A DNA stretch of 64,000 nucleotides. Source: Arachis hypogaea (Eukaryota > Streptophyta > Magnoliopsida > Fabales > Fabaceae). The notes beneath the pieces are model-generated. The model was given only the letters and a program-made list of their open reading frames with translations. It was not told the origin of the DNA and did no database searches. The DNA is taken from positions 79,306,445 through 79,370,444 of the forward strand of contig NC_092051.1 of the NCBI RefSeq assembly GCF_003086295.3, given 5' to 3'. Every line of letters starts with the position of its first letter. Position 1 is the stretch's first letter. The position numbers and the translations under genes are program-made. Positions 1 through 10,306 of this stretch are shown here, piece by piece.

Positions 1-88
1 TGATATATTGCATCACTCACACTAACAGCATTTCTGACAAGAATACTTCCTGCATTTGTCTCCTTCTTGCTTGTGCCTTGTTGGTTGT

Positions 89-1897
89 ATGACAGGTAGA
101 AGAAGCGGGACTTCAACTTCCTTTGATTCTGAACCTGAGAGGACCTTCCTTAGACTAAGGAGGGAAGCAAGAGGAAAGAGAGTTGTTAGTGCTGAGAAAG
201 AGGAGGAGTATTTTGAACCAGACATGGATGAGAATATGGAGAACCATCATGAAGAAGAGGCTCACAACCATGGCAAAGAAGGTCCAGTGCATCATGCTGG
301 ACAACAGAGAAGAGTTTTAGGCTCTTATATAAACCCAAACCTAGGAAACTGTGGAAGTAGCATCCAAAAGCCAACCATACATGCCAATAACTTTGAACTA
401 AAGCCACAGCTCATCACCCTTGTTCAGAACAACTGTTCATTCGGAGGAAGTGTCCAAGAAGACCCTAATTAACATCTAACCACCTTCCTGAGGATATGTG
501 ATACTGTGAAGTCTAATGGTGTTCATCCCGACACCTATAGATTGTTTTTGTTCCCCTTTTCACTCAAGGACAAAGCATCTAAATGGCTGGAATCTTTCCC
601 GAAGGAGATCTTAACAACCTGGGAAGATGTGGTGAACAAATTCTTGGCGAAATTCTATCCTCCTCAAAGAATCAACAGGTTGAGAGCTGAGGTACAAACC
701 TTCAGGCAACAAGATAGTGAAACCCTCTATGAAGCATGGGAGAGGTTTAAAGACTTGACAAGAAGGTGCCCGCCAGATATGTTCAATAAATGGGTGCAGT
801 TACACATTTTCTATGAAGGTCTTTCTTATGAATCAAAGACGGTAGTAGACCACTCATCCAGGGGATCTCTGAACAAGAAGAAGACCATTGAAGAAGCCAT
901 AGATGTCATTGAGACTGTAGCTGAGAATGACTACTTCTATGCTTCTGAAAGAGGCAACACTAGAGGAGTGATGGAGTTAAGCAACGTAGATGCACTGCTG
1001 GCTCAAAATAAGATGATCACCAAGCAGCTGGCTGACTTTACCAAGAAGATGGGAAGGAACCAAGTAGCAGCAATCACCACCTCATCAGCAGCTCAAGAAG
1101 GAGTGAATGCAGAGGCAGAGGGTGATCAGGAACAAGCCAACTACATTGGAAACTCACCTAGGCAGATCCATGATCCATACTCCAAAACTTATAATCCTGG
1201 TTGGAGGAACCACCCAAACGTTGGGTGGGGAAATCAACAAGATCAAGGCCAAGATCAAAGACGTTACAACCCCAACAACAATGCAGCTCACCAACATTCC
1301 ACACAGAGATCATATCAGCACCTACCTAACAACACCCCTCAACATCCATATCAAAACCAAAATGGCCCTTCTCATCCCTCCAATCTCAACTCACCATCAT
1401 CCGAAGATAGACTCTCAAGGATTGAGACTCTACTTGAAGGCATATGTAAGGAAATCCAAGATAACAAGGTGTTCAAGGAGGAGGTGCGAGCCAGTATCAA
1501 AAACCAGGGAGACACCATTAAGAGGCTAGAATTTCAAGTGGGATACCTCTCTGAGAAGATTCCTAAACCTACTGACAGCTTCCCAAGTGACACAGAGAAA
1601 TACCCGAGAGGTGAAGCAAAGAAAGTAAGATGGGAAGAATGCAAGATGGTCACTATAAGTGATAAAGGGACTGAGGAAGAGCTGAACAAACCATTCGTAC
1701 AACCTAGAGACACCTCAGTAGAGAAGCAGGAAGAGGGTTACCAAGAAACTAAAATTACACAAAAGGAGATTCTGAAACTCTATGCACCTTTTCCCCAAAG
1801 ACTCAAAGGTGGCGTAGAAAAGAGAATATACTCAAAGTTTCTCGACATGTTTGCATCCCTCCATGTAAACATACCATTCATCAAAGCTCTCCAATAA
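89..1897 (+). pseudogene. gag: Element A gag (decayed)
   Basis: Encodes the Gag structural protein of an Athila-type retrotransposon, which builds the virus-like particle in the cytoplasm. I start at the ATG at 89 (MTGRR...), which matches the start in element I. The N-terminal [17 protein letters not shown] signature, the FELKPQLI segment, the retrotransposon-gag core ([23 protein letters not shown]) and an Asn/Gln-rich C-terminal part follow in order. One reading frame runs through but is broken by TAA at 470-472, where element I has a Gln codon (DPNQH), and ends at TAA 1895-1897. Both are consistent with C-to-T change of CAA. I see no CCHC zinc knuckle. Confidence 0.85.
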
Positions 1898-2596
1898 ATG
1901 CCCTCATACATTAAGTGCATGAAGGAGCTGCTGACCAGGAAAAGCTAACTCAAAGGAGGGCAAACAATAGTGATGAATAAAGAGTGCAGTGCTCTCATTC
2001 AACCAGAGTTGCCTACAAAAAGAAAGGATCCAGGGAGTTTTCACATCCCCTGTGCTATAGGAGAAACAAGGTTTGATAAAGGATTCTGTGACCTGGGAGC
2101 AAGAATTAACTTAATGCCCTTATCCCTCATGAAGAAGCTGCAGATCAATGAGCTAACGCCCATAGACGTAGTCATCAGGCTGGCTGACAAAACTCAAAAA
2201 CAAGAAGTAGGAGTGATTGAAAACGTGTTGGTAAAGGTTGGGAACTACTTCCTTCCCACAGACTTTGTCATATTGGAATTGGAAGAGAGTCACCTTCACC
2301 CAATCATATCGGGAAAACCATTCCTAGCTACAGCCAGAGCGCTTATAGATGTGGAGCAAGGAGAGCTAATACTGAGGATACATGATGAACAACTCACATT
2401 CAATGTTTTCAAACCCTCACAAGAAGAAGATCAAGAAAACAAGGAACCAAGGGAAGATCACAACAAGGCACTGGTGGAAGAAACAAACATTGAAACACAA
2501 ACTATACACCTGGAAATCCCTTTAGCTGGTAAAAAAAAAAATAGTCAGAAGGTGTCACAGCTAAAGGAAAACCAAGAAGAGCCAAAACCACCATAG
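1898..2596 (+). pseudogene. Element A aspartic protease region (decayed)
   Basis: Continues in the same frame as gag after TAA codons at 1895 and 1946; the longest open part is 1970-2596. It holds the retropepsin-like core with CDLGARINLMP (Athila-lineage proteases carry DLG where retroviral ones have DTG or DSG), then a ...VENVLVKVGNYFLPTDFVI segment and the flap-side ISGKPFLATARALIDVEQGE motif. The protease would process Gag in the particle. A Glu/Lys-rich tail ends at TAG 2594-2596. Related elements go on into reverse transcriptase here; this one does not. Confidence 0.8.
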
Positions 2597-2917
2597 TCAT
2601 ATAAGACCAGCAACAAAATTTCCTTGGAAAAAGAGGCCACAAAGAGCAAGGCAACACTAAAAGAAACAAAGAAGAAGGCACCAAGGAGATGGAGGAACAA
2701 GAAGATCCCTACAGAGGATTTCTCCCCAGGGGATAAAGTGATCTCAGCTTATCTCCTAGTTATCCCACCTCATCTCCCCACCATCCCATTTCAGATGCCT
2801 AAAGTTTTCACCATCAACGGAATTCTCTCATTAGAACATGTGGAAATACTTAACGAAGCCAATGGAGATATATTCACTGCAAGGGGGGAAGATTTGAAGC
2901 ATTACCAACCACCCTGA
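2597..2917 (+). pseudogene. Element A remnant of the integrase C-terminal tail
   Basis: Same frame as gag-pro, open from 2624. The first half is Lys-rich low complexity; then PTEDFSPGDKVI resembles the F.PGDKV motif that precedes the GPY/F module of Ty3/gypsy integrases, and KVFTINGILSLEHVEI...GEDLKHYQPP resembles the last residues of element I ([14 protein letters not shown]). The central RWSGPF core is missing. I infer that RT, RNase H and integrase were deleted and the ends joined in frame. It stops at TGA 2915-2917, 12 bases before the post-stop block. Confidence 0.6.
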
Positions 2918-2929
2918 CAAGGGCAGAAC

Positions 2930-2972
2930 GTCAAGCTAGTGACGCTAAAGAAGCGCTTCATGGGAGGCAACC
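2930..2972 (+). other. Conserved post-stop structured block, element A (interrupted by B)
   Basis: Contains GTCA-agctag-TGAC, the palindrome AAGCGCTT, and the first arm of the TGGG..CCCA hairpin (GGGAGGCAACC), the same order as in B, D, H and I. Element B inserted inside this block; the rest resumes at 9469. Confidence 0.7.
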
Positions 2973-3317
2973 TGATGACAAGTCATCCTAGCCTATTTTA
3001 ACTAGTCTTTTTCTTTTGTTTTCATTAGAATTATGCACTTTCTTGAGCTACAAGCAAGCTATTTGAGTAGATTTTCATGTTTCCCTTGATTGAACCAACC
3101 ATATATGAATTCATGCCATTTCATGAGGTTTTATGCTATATTTGTTGCATATTATGAAAGAATAAAGATCTCATGATTTTGAGCATAGCTTTGATGAGTT
3201 TGGTTGATTAATGATAGGTGAAGAAAGCTTGGAGAAAGGTTGAAGCAAAGAGGAATGGCTAGAAGTGAAGAGAGGACAATGGAATAAGTGAAATTGAACC
3301 AGGAAGCATGAAGTTAG

Positions 3318-3760
3318 CCCCAACGTTAGCCCCCTAACTTGGAGGCTAACGTTGGAACTTGAATTTTCCTCCCTGGCCATCCCACGTTTGCGCCAATGTT
3401 AGCCCCCTAACTTGGAGGCTAACGTTGGCACATGAATTCCTCCCTGGCTATCCAACGTTTGCACCAACGTTAGCCCCCTAACTTGGAGGCTAACGTTGGC
3501 ACATGAATTACAAAGGGAGAAGGGCCAACGTTTGCGCCAACATTAGCCCCCTAACTTGGAGGCTAACGTTGGCGCCACTAGCACACAAGGTATTGCCAAC
3601 GTTAGGGTCAAAGTTAGACCCCTAACGTTGGCACCAACGTCCAAACCAGAAAAATGTGCCAACTGATATGAAAAGTTGGAGCCAAAGTTAGACCCCTAAC
3701 TTTGGCTCAAACTTTTGGTCCAACTTTTGCTAACCTCAAAACCGGTTCAATTGGTCCACT
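3318..3760 (+). repeat. Palindrome array in the U3 part of the B 5' LTR
   Basis: Four close copies of a unit with arms CCAACGTTAGCC and GGCTAACGTTGG (12-bp arms, about 12-base centre CCCTAACTTGGA), then variants with GTTAGGGTC/GACCCCTAAC and AAAGTTAGACCCCTAACTTT. They are separated by unrelated spacers such as ACATGAATT. The same array is in the 3' LTR (about 8074-8515). Confidence 0.85.
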
Positions 3761-3867
3761 TCGGTTCTTCTCCAAACTTCAAGAGCAATCAACCAAGGCC
3801 TCTTTCAACCCAATTCCACCAAGAGCAAAGGCCCAACTCAAGGCTTGAAGATCATTGGAAGAAAGTG

Positions 3868-3875
3868 TATAAATA
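3868..3875 (+). promoter_or_regulatory. TATA box of the B 5' LTR
   Basis: TATAAATA in the context GAAAGTGTATAAATAGGATA. The same 20-base context occurs in the LTRs of element I. A plausible Pol II core promoter setting the U3/R boundary some 30 bases downstream; no start site was mapped. Confidence 0.65.
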
Positions 3876-4610
3876 GGATAGAATTCAAGTTATTCGGAGA
3901 GCTTTCTTTTTAGAATTTTCATAATAGTTTTCGGAGAGCTTTTGAACTTGAGTGAACTTTAATTTCTTGCTTTCATTGCTTTCAATTTCATTTTACATTT
4001 GTCTTGAATCTTGGATTGGAGAATTGAAGAAATTCTGTTTCAATCTCAATCTTGGATCTCTCTGTTTCTTTACTGTTAATTGAATTTCATTTCCGGTTCA
4101 TTGTTCTTCATCTCTTTTCTTTGCAATTTACAATTTCCTTGCAATTGTTCTTGTTGGATCTAGGAAGGCATTGAGCTCTAGACTTGGTTTTCTAGTCTCT
4201 GGGTCCTGAGATCTAAATTTCCCATTTCACTTCTCTGTTTACTGCTTTCTATGTTCCTTTACTTTTCTGCTTCATATCCGGTTCAATCCCAATTCCATTT
4301 CTCTCTTCTGTTTGATGCAATTTAATTTTTCCTTGTTTAAATTCTGCAAATCCACATCCCAATCCCCTTTACATTTCAAGCAATTTACATTCCTTGCACT
4401 TTAAGATTCCGCAATTTACATTTCTTGCACTCTAAGTTTCTGCCATTTAATTTCTTGTTCTTTAAGTTTCAGTCATTTATTTCTTGTTCTCTTTACTTCA
4501 ATGCAATCTAATTCTGCAAGTCACAAAACCATCAACCAAATCTTGATTCGCTTGACTAAATCAACCACTAAACTAAAATTTCTCAATCCTTCAATCCCTG
4601 TGGGATCGAC

Positions 4611-4660
4611 CTCACTCCCGTGAGTTTTTATTACTTGATACGACCCGGTGCACTTGCCAG
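4611..4660 (+). other. Two conserved hairpins near the 3' end of the B 5' LTR
   Basis: First hairpin CTCAC-TCCC-GTGAG follows the shared GTGGGATCGAC and is followed by TTTTTAT. Second hairpin CCGG-TGCACTTG-CCAG has one mismatch here; the 3' LTR has CCGG on both arms. Equivalent hairpins with different but complementary stems are in every other family of the window. Confidence 0.7.
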
Positions 4661-4719
4661 TTAGTTTTGGGTATTTTGGGAGAAATTTATTTTTCCTCCA
4701 AAATATCTCATCAAGTTTT

Positions 4720-4738
4720 TGGCGCCGTTGCCGGGGAT
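4720..4738 (+). other. Primer-binding site, element B (tRNA-Asp)
   Basis: TGGCGCCGTTGCCGGGGAT, six bases after the LTR end, is complementary to the 3' end including CCA of plant tRNA-Asp(GUC) as I recall it. It would prime minus-strand cDNA synthesis. Confidence 0.88.
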
Positions 4739-4948
4739 TGATTAGATTGACAATGATTAAGTGAGGTGGTAGTTTAGATCAAGCAATTTTTCTTTTCGGT
4801 TTCTTTAATTTTTGACTAACCCACTAACTGTTTGAGGTTTTGTCCCAACCGGCTACATCCAATTTTCAAGAGAATCACTGTATTTCCTATTGATTGATTT
4901 ATATGTCACAGGGAAGAAAGAGTTTCTGAGAAAGAAGAATATCACAAC

Positions 4949-6181
4949 ATGAAGCCACAACTCATTACACTAATAGAGAACAATTGTTCCTATGGTGGAA
5001 ATCCCTTGGAGGACTCTAAACAGCACCTATCCATTTTTCTGAAAACTTGTGGGGCTGTCAATCTCAATGGTGTAGACCATGATACCATTAAGCTCTTGTT
5101 ATTTCCCTTCTCACTGAAGGATGAAGCGGCACAATGGCTTGAAACATTTCCCCAAGGAAGTATAACTAGTTGGGATGAATTGGTTGCCAAGTTTCTATCC
5201 AAATTCTCCTCACCCCAGCAACACATCAAGATGAAAGAAGGAGTACATCCATTCATACAAAGAGAGGAAGAACCACTGTTCAAAGCATGGGAGAGATACA
5301 AGAAAGCAAATGACAAGGTGGATTTTCGAGCGTTCTATGAAGGATTAACCTCCGAAACAAGAAAAGCAGTAGATTACTTCTCAGATGGCTTACTCAAAGC
5401 AACAGCAACCATCCAAGGAACTGCAGAGTTCAGTGACAAAAGAGCTAATAACCAACACTCATTTGAGACGCCACGGAATGCAATTTCAGAAAAGGAAGTA
5501 ATGAATCTTGAAGGAGTAAGAGCAATCATGAATCAAAACAAGCAGCTACACCAGCAAACTCAGCAGCACTTGGAATCAATAGCTAGACAAATTGATTCTC
5601 TACATTCTGCCACAATGAATGCACAATTTCCACCATGGAAACCACATTCTTATTTAAGAATGAGGGAATCTCAGCATCAGGAACAAAGGGACTTAAACTA
5701 TAATAACCCCAACTTCCCAAACCTGCAAAAACACCACCCTGCCAACAAAAATCACTACACACTACCCCAATATACACACCTCCAACCCTATCCTACCTCA
5801 CCACCTGCCCAAAATGACTTACATCAATCACCACAATTAACACAGTCACAACCAGTCCTAAACTTCCAAAAACTCTATGTTCTAGAAATGATGATGGAAA
5901 GGCTTATGAAAATTCAAGAAATGACACTAATAGAGCAGGAGGACATAAGGAAAAACCAGGAGGCATATCTCAAGAGAATTGAAAGGTACATGGAACAAAT
6001 GGTTCAAAACCCTGCTAAACTGGGTGAGAGAGAAGGAAATATATCCCTAAGAGCCAATGAAGATGACTCAAAGAACAATGAAAAAGCTGTTGAATTGAAA
6101 GGGAAAGCAGTTATGGAAAACAAGGAGAAGCCTACGGTGAGAGGAGGAAACCAAAGGCAACAGAGACCTCAACTTCCATGA
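4949..6181 (+). CDS. gag: Element B gag, N-terminally short (410 aa)
   Basis: An open Gag reading frame, the only ORF of element B. It starts at ATG 4949 with MKPQLITLIENNCSYGG, which lines up with FELKPQLI in the other Gags, so the roughly 110-residue N-terminal EPERTL region is missing. The capsid-like core follows ([21 protein letters not shown] about residues 49-70, then PLFKAWERYK), then a Gln/His/Pro-rich region and an acidic/Lys-rich tail. There is no zinc knuckle, no protease and no pol. The frame is intact although the LTRs have diverged, which hints at recent activity or selection, weakly. Product would be packaged with enzymes from another element. Confidence 0.8.
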   Translation: MKPQLITLIENNCSYGGNPLEDSKQHLSIFLKTCGAVNLNGVDHDTIKLLLFPFSLKDEAAQWLETFPQGSITSWDELVAKFLSKFSSPQQHIKMKEGVHPFIQREEEPLFKAWERYKKANDKVDFRAFYEGLTSETRKAVDYFSDGLLKATATIQGTAEFSDKRANNQHSFETPRNAISEKEVMNLEGVRAIMNQNKQLHQQTQQHLESIARQIDSLHSATMNAQFPPWKPHSYLRMRESQHQEQRDLNYNNPNFPNLQKHHPANKNHYTLPQYTHLQPYPTSPPAQNDLHQSPQLTQSQPVLNFQKLYVLEMMMERLMKIQEMTLIEQEDIRKNQEAYLKRIERYMEQMVQNPAKLGEREGNISLRANEDDSKNNEKAVELKGKAVMENKEKPTVRGGNQRQQRPQLP

Positions 6182-6197
6182 TCAGAGGATGAAGGAT

Positions 6198-6245
6198 GTC
6201 AAGCTAGTGACAATAAAAGAGCGCTTGTTGGGAGGCAACCCAACC
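6198..6245 (+). other. Conserved post-stop structured block, element B
   Basis: Begins 16 bases after the gag TGA. GTCA-agctag-TGAC, then GAGCGCTT, then the hairpin GTTGGG-aggcaa-CCCAAC. Confidence 0.75.
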
Positions 6246-7216
6246 CGAGGTAGTTTTCTGTTCATAGCTATTTTAATAAAAAAAGTTAATTAGTTTTATC
6301 TATAATGCAAGAAGCTAAGTTTGGTGTTGCACACCAAAACAATCTAAGGGAGAATGAAGGATTCTAAGTTTGGTGTTCCACCAAAATCTCATCATAAAAC
6401 ACACTCTCACCTTCTGCATAATGCTGGCTTCAAGCATGTTGGATAAACTAGTTAACTATTCTGCTGTTTCCTAGTTTCATTTTTATTGCTTTTGAAAAAG
6501 AAGAAAAAGAGTTTCACACATGGTTAATCTAATGCATCGGCAAGGTACTAAGTTTGGTGTTCCCACACCAAAGTAAGTTCAAAAAGCCCGCAAATAAATC
6601 ATGCAAAGTTAACCATTTTTCAAGTGCTTGGGGAACAAGCAACTTTCAATATCATTGCAGAATGTTATACAAGCTGTTGGAGATTTGAACATCATCAAAA
6701 AGGAGAAAGATGAACATGAAGGTCAGCAACAATGATGATGAGAAGAAGGAAAGCAAGTAAACTTCAACAGGTTGTATTGTTAAGTCATTGTTTTGCATCA
6801 AATATTGCTGTAATTGAAAGTTGGATTGTATCCTTATCTGCCCTGCTTATCTGCATAGCATAGTTTTTTTTTATTACCCCTGCATGCATAGCATAATTTC
6901 TTTCTTTATAATTCAATAAGCAAGGTGTCTGATCATTCACAACATTCTTATCTTCAAAACTTGTTTGCACTCAATTTTCAAGAAATGCATCACATGAAAG
7001 TTCTTTGAAAAGAAGGATTGAGGAATTAAACAATTTTGAGGCAAGCAAAAGATTAGGAGAAGTGGTGGTTCTAGTTGTATGATTTTGTATTGAGGTTGCA
7101 TGCTTGTGAAAACTTGCATGGGAGCTCATAGGCGGGACATGAAGTTCAAAGAAGTATTGTGGAGATTCTCAAAAATCTATTGATCCAAGAAGCAGCAAAC
7201 AAAACAAAAGAAAGAA

Positions 7217-7248
<32 letters not shown>

Positions 7249-7728
7249 AGAAAAAGAAAGAAAAACTCAAAGAGTTGTTATCCTAGTAAATGCTTGTGGT
7301 TGAAGTGTGTCAAGGAAAGAGGCTTGAGCAAGTAAATCCTTAGGGGTGCTTTAACACCCAATACCTTAAAACCAACTGGTTTAGGAGTATTGATTGAAAG
7401 CTTATCTAAAGAGCCGCCTTGAGACATGATACTTAGAGTCGAGGCCAAAGCACAGAAACTATAAGCTGCTTCAAGGTGATTACATATAAAGAGGTCTCCA
7501 TGATACCATTTGGATGAAAGTCCTAAAGACCTACGACTCCCAATATGTAAGGACTAGTGAGCACTGAAGCCCTTGCATGAGCATATGATTTAGAGTTCAC
7601 CCCACTGATACTTGATCACTTCACTCACTGCACTTTACAAGTGTTCCTCAATCCATCTTAATTGAAAGAACCTTGGAGCATAAATCTATTTCTTGCTTGG
7701 GGACAAGCAAGCTTTAAGTTTGGTGTTG
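6246..7728 (+). other. Element B 3' non-coding region
   Basis: No supported gene. Holds several copies of AAGTTTGGTGTT, most followed by the inverted ACACCAAA so that they form 7-8 bp hairpins (6317, 6366, 6551), a long A run at about 7230-7250, and a module ending CTTGGGGACAAGCAAGC, then TTTAAGTTTGGTGTTG directly at the 3' LTR. The plus-strand primer must lie close to that end, but I see no clean polypurine tract touching the LTR. Confidence 0.65.
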
Positions 7729-9468
7729 TGATGACAAGTCATCCTAGCCTATTTTAACTAGTCTTTTTCTTTTGTTTTCATTGGAATTATGCACTTTCTT
7801 GAGCTACAAGCAAGCTATTTGGGTAGATTTTCATGTTTCCCTTGATTGAACCAACCATATATGAATTCATGCCATTTCATGAGGTTTTATGCTATATTTG
7901 TTGCATATTATGAAAGAATAAAGATCTCATGATTTTGAGCATAGCTTTGATGAGTTTGGTTGATTAATGATAGGTGAAGAAAGCTTGGAGAAAGGTTGAA
8001 GCAAAGAGGAATGGCTAGAAGTGAAGAGAGGACAATGGAATAAGTGAAATTGAACCAGGAAGCATGAAGTTAGCCCCAACGTTAGCCCCCTAACTTGGAG
8101 GCTAACGTTGGAACTTGAATTTTCCTCCCTGGCCATCCCACGTTTGCGCCAACGTTAGCCCCCTAACTTGGAGGCTAACGTTGGCACATGAATTCCTCCC
8201 TGGCTATCCAACGTTTGCACCAACGTTAGCCCCCTAACTTGGAGGCTAATGTTGGCACATGAATTACAAAGGGAGAAGGGCCAACGTTTGCGCCAACGTT
8301 AGCCCCTAACTTGGAGGCTAACGTTGGCGCCACTAGCACACAAGGTATTGCCAACGTTAGGGTCAAAGTTAGACCCCTAACGTTGGCACCAACGTCCAAA
8401 CCAGAAAAATGTGCCAACTGATATGAAAAGTTGGAGCCAAAGTTAGACCCCTAACTTTGGCTCAAACTTTTGGTCCAACTTTTGCTAACCTCAAAACCGG
8501 TTCAATTGGTTCACTTCGGTTCTTCACCAAACTTCAAGAGCAATCAACCAAGGCCTCTTTCAACCCAATTCCACCAAGAGCAAAGGCCCAACTCAAGGCG
8601 TGAAGATCATTGGAAGAAAGTGTATAAATAGGATAGAATTCAAGTTATTCGGAGAGCTTTCTTTTTAGAATTTTCATAATAGTTTTCGGAGAGCTTTTGA
8701 ACTTGAGTGAACTTTAATTTCTTGCTTTCATTGCTTTCAATTTCATTTTACATTTGTCTTGGATCTTGGATTGGAGAATTGAAGAAATTCTGTTTCAATC
8801 TCAATCTTGGATCTCTCTGTTTCTTTACTGTTAATTGAATTTCATTTCCGGTTCATTGTTCTTCATCTCTTTTCTTTGCAATTTACAATTTCCTTGCAAT
8901 TGTTCTTGTTGGATCTAGGAAGGCATTGAGATCTAGACTTGGTTTTCTAGTCTCTGGGTCCTGAGATCTAAATTTCCCATTTCACTTCTCTGTTTACTGC
9001 TTTCTATGTTCCTTTACTTTTCTGCTTCATATCCGGTTCAATCCCAATTCCCTTTCTCTCTTCTGTTTGATGCAATTTAATTTTTCCTTGTTTAAATTCT
9101 GCAAATCTACATCCCAATCCCCTTTACATTTCAAGCAATTTACATTCCTTGCACTTTAAGATTCCGCAATTTACATTTCTTGCACTCTAAGTTTCTGCCA
9201 TTTAATTTTTTGTTCTTTAAGTTTCAGTCATTTATTTCTTGTTCTCTTTACTTCAATGCAATCTAATTCTGCAAGTCACAAAACCATCAACCAAATCTTG
9301 ATTCGCTTGACTAAATCAACCACTAAACTAAAATTGCTCAATCCTTCAATCCCTGTGGGATCGACCTCACTCTCGTGAGTTTTTATTACTTGATACGACC
9401 CGGTGCACTTGCCGGTTAGTTTTGGGTATTTTGGGAGAAATTTATTTTTCCTCCAAAATATCTCATCA
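7729..9468 (+). repeat. Element B 3' LTR
   Basis: Copy of the 5' LTR with scattered substitutions and a few single-base indels. TATA box at 8623-8630; second terminal hairpin is fully paired here (CCGG-TGCACTTG-CCGG). Confidence 0.95.
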
Positions 9469-10306
9469 CAACACATGTTTTATATGCTTTTAAAGTAGTT
9501 AATAATGCAAGGTTCATGCATTCTGAATCAACTTTGACATATACTTGAATGAATCCTTTTATGCAACATATAGTGAAGAACAAGTTTGGTGTTCAAGGCA
9601 CACTAAGAGGACATGAATGTAATTCATATCATGTCACTCTTAGAACCTTGAACAAATATTTTTACACCACATGGCCACAAACTAAGTTTGGTGTCACCAA
9701 TGTTGTATACATGGATAACTAAATAGTTAGTAGGTTTGCATTCATGAATAGCACTTAGTCATTTTAAAAACAAAAATTTTAAAAAGTAGTTATTCTTTCT
9801 TTTTTTATTTTGCCGCCATTATCCCAAAAAGTTATTAATAACATTCTTTTTTTTAGGGGGTAATGAAGGGAATATTGGAAGGAATTGATGGGACAATTGA
9901 AGAAGGAGGGTTCGGCCACTTCAAAAAGAGGGGACTATACACATGTCTTCAAGGGGAATGCATTGGGAAATATTGCCATGCAACATTGGAAGAATGATAC
10001 CCTTGGAGACTGAACCAACCCCATCATAAAAGTGATGATCCTTATGGCCATCACATACTAAACCCCATCCGTTCATCATACACCCATACCATCAATCCAC
10101 ACCTTTCATTTACTCACCATTTCTCTATATAAGTGGTTCTTATTCCGTACCCCCTCCACATTCCAATTCCCATTCCTTGTACGTCTCACTTTCGGAACCC
10201 ATCAAAGACACTCTCACCCACTCCCTTAATTATACCTTACCCTAACGAAGCCGAATTCCATCAGCCATCCACACCCTTCAACACTTTCACATATCAAAAG
10301 TCACTC
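9469..10306 (+). other. Element A region between gag-pro and ORF3
   Basis: No gene seen. Resumes the host element after B. Contains AAGTTTGGTGTT motifs near 9582 and 9682, and a TATA box at 10126 followed by about 170 bases of C-rich, A/C-rich sequence leading to the ORF3 ATG, which looks like a promoter plus 5' leader. Confidence 0.6.
10126..10133 (+). promoter_or_regulatory. Putative internal promoter (TATA) for ORF3 of A
   Basis: TATATAAG, 174 bases before the ORF3 ATG. Element D has TATATAAA 192 bases before its ORF3 ATG, with a similar CT/CA-rich stretch following, so a separate promoter for ORF3 is plausible. Confidence 0.5.

Larger units (their letters stand above)
2973..4713 (+). repeat. 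Element B 5' LTR
   Basis: TGATGACA...TCTCATCA. It holds an array of CCAACGTTAGCC...GGCTAACGTTGG inverted repeats (about 3318-3760), a TATA box at 3868, a U5-side run of CAATTTACATT-like words (about 4120-4500), and the two conserved terminal hairpins (4611-4660). Confidence 0.95.
2973..9468 (+). mobile_element. Element B: complete gag-only LTR retrotransposon inserted in A
   Basis: Two LTRs of 1741 and 1740 bp, both starting TGATGACA and ending TCTCATCA, flank a 3015-bp internal part with a PBS and one gag ORF. Flanks are CAACC (2968-2972) and CAACA (9469-9473), a 5-bp target duplication with one later change; joining A across B gives the GGCAACCCA context seen in D and H. By eye the LTRs differ at roughly 16 or more sites, so it is an older insertion than I. 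It has no protease or pol and must depend on another element. Confidence 0.92.

Noticed and set aside
3171..3380. Minus-strand ORF repeated at 7927-8136
   Set aside because: Repeated only because it lies in both LTRs of B; it covers palindrome sequence.
7228..7250. Poly-A run as the tail of a LINE or SINE
   Set aside because: It is internal to element B, within an A/G-rich stretch, with no target duplication of its own.
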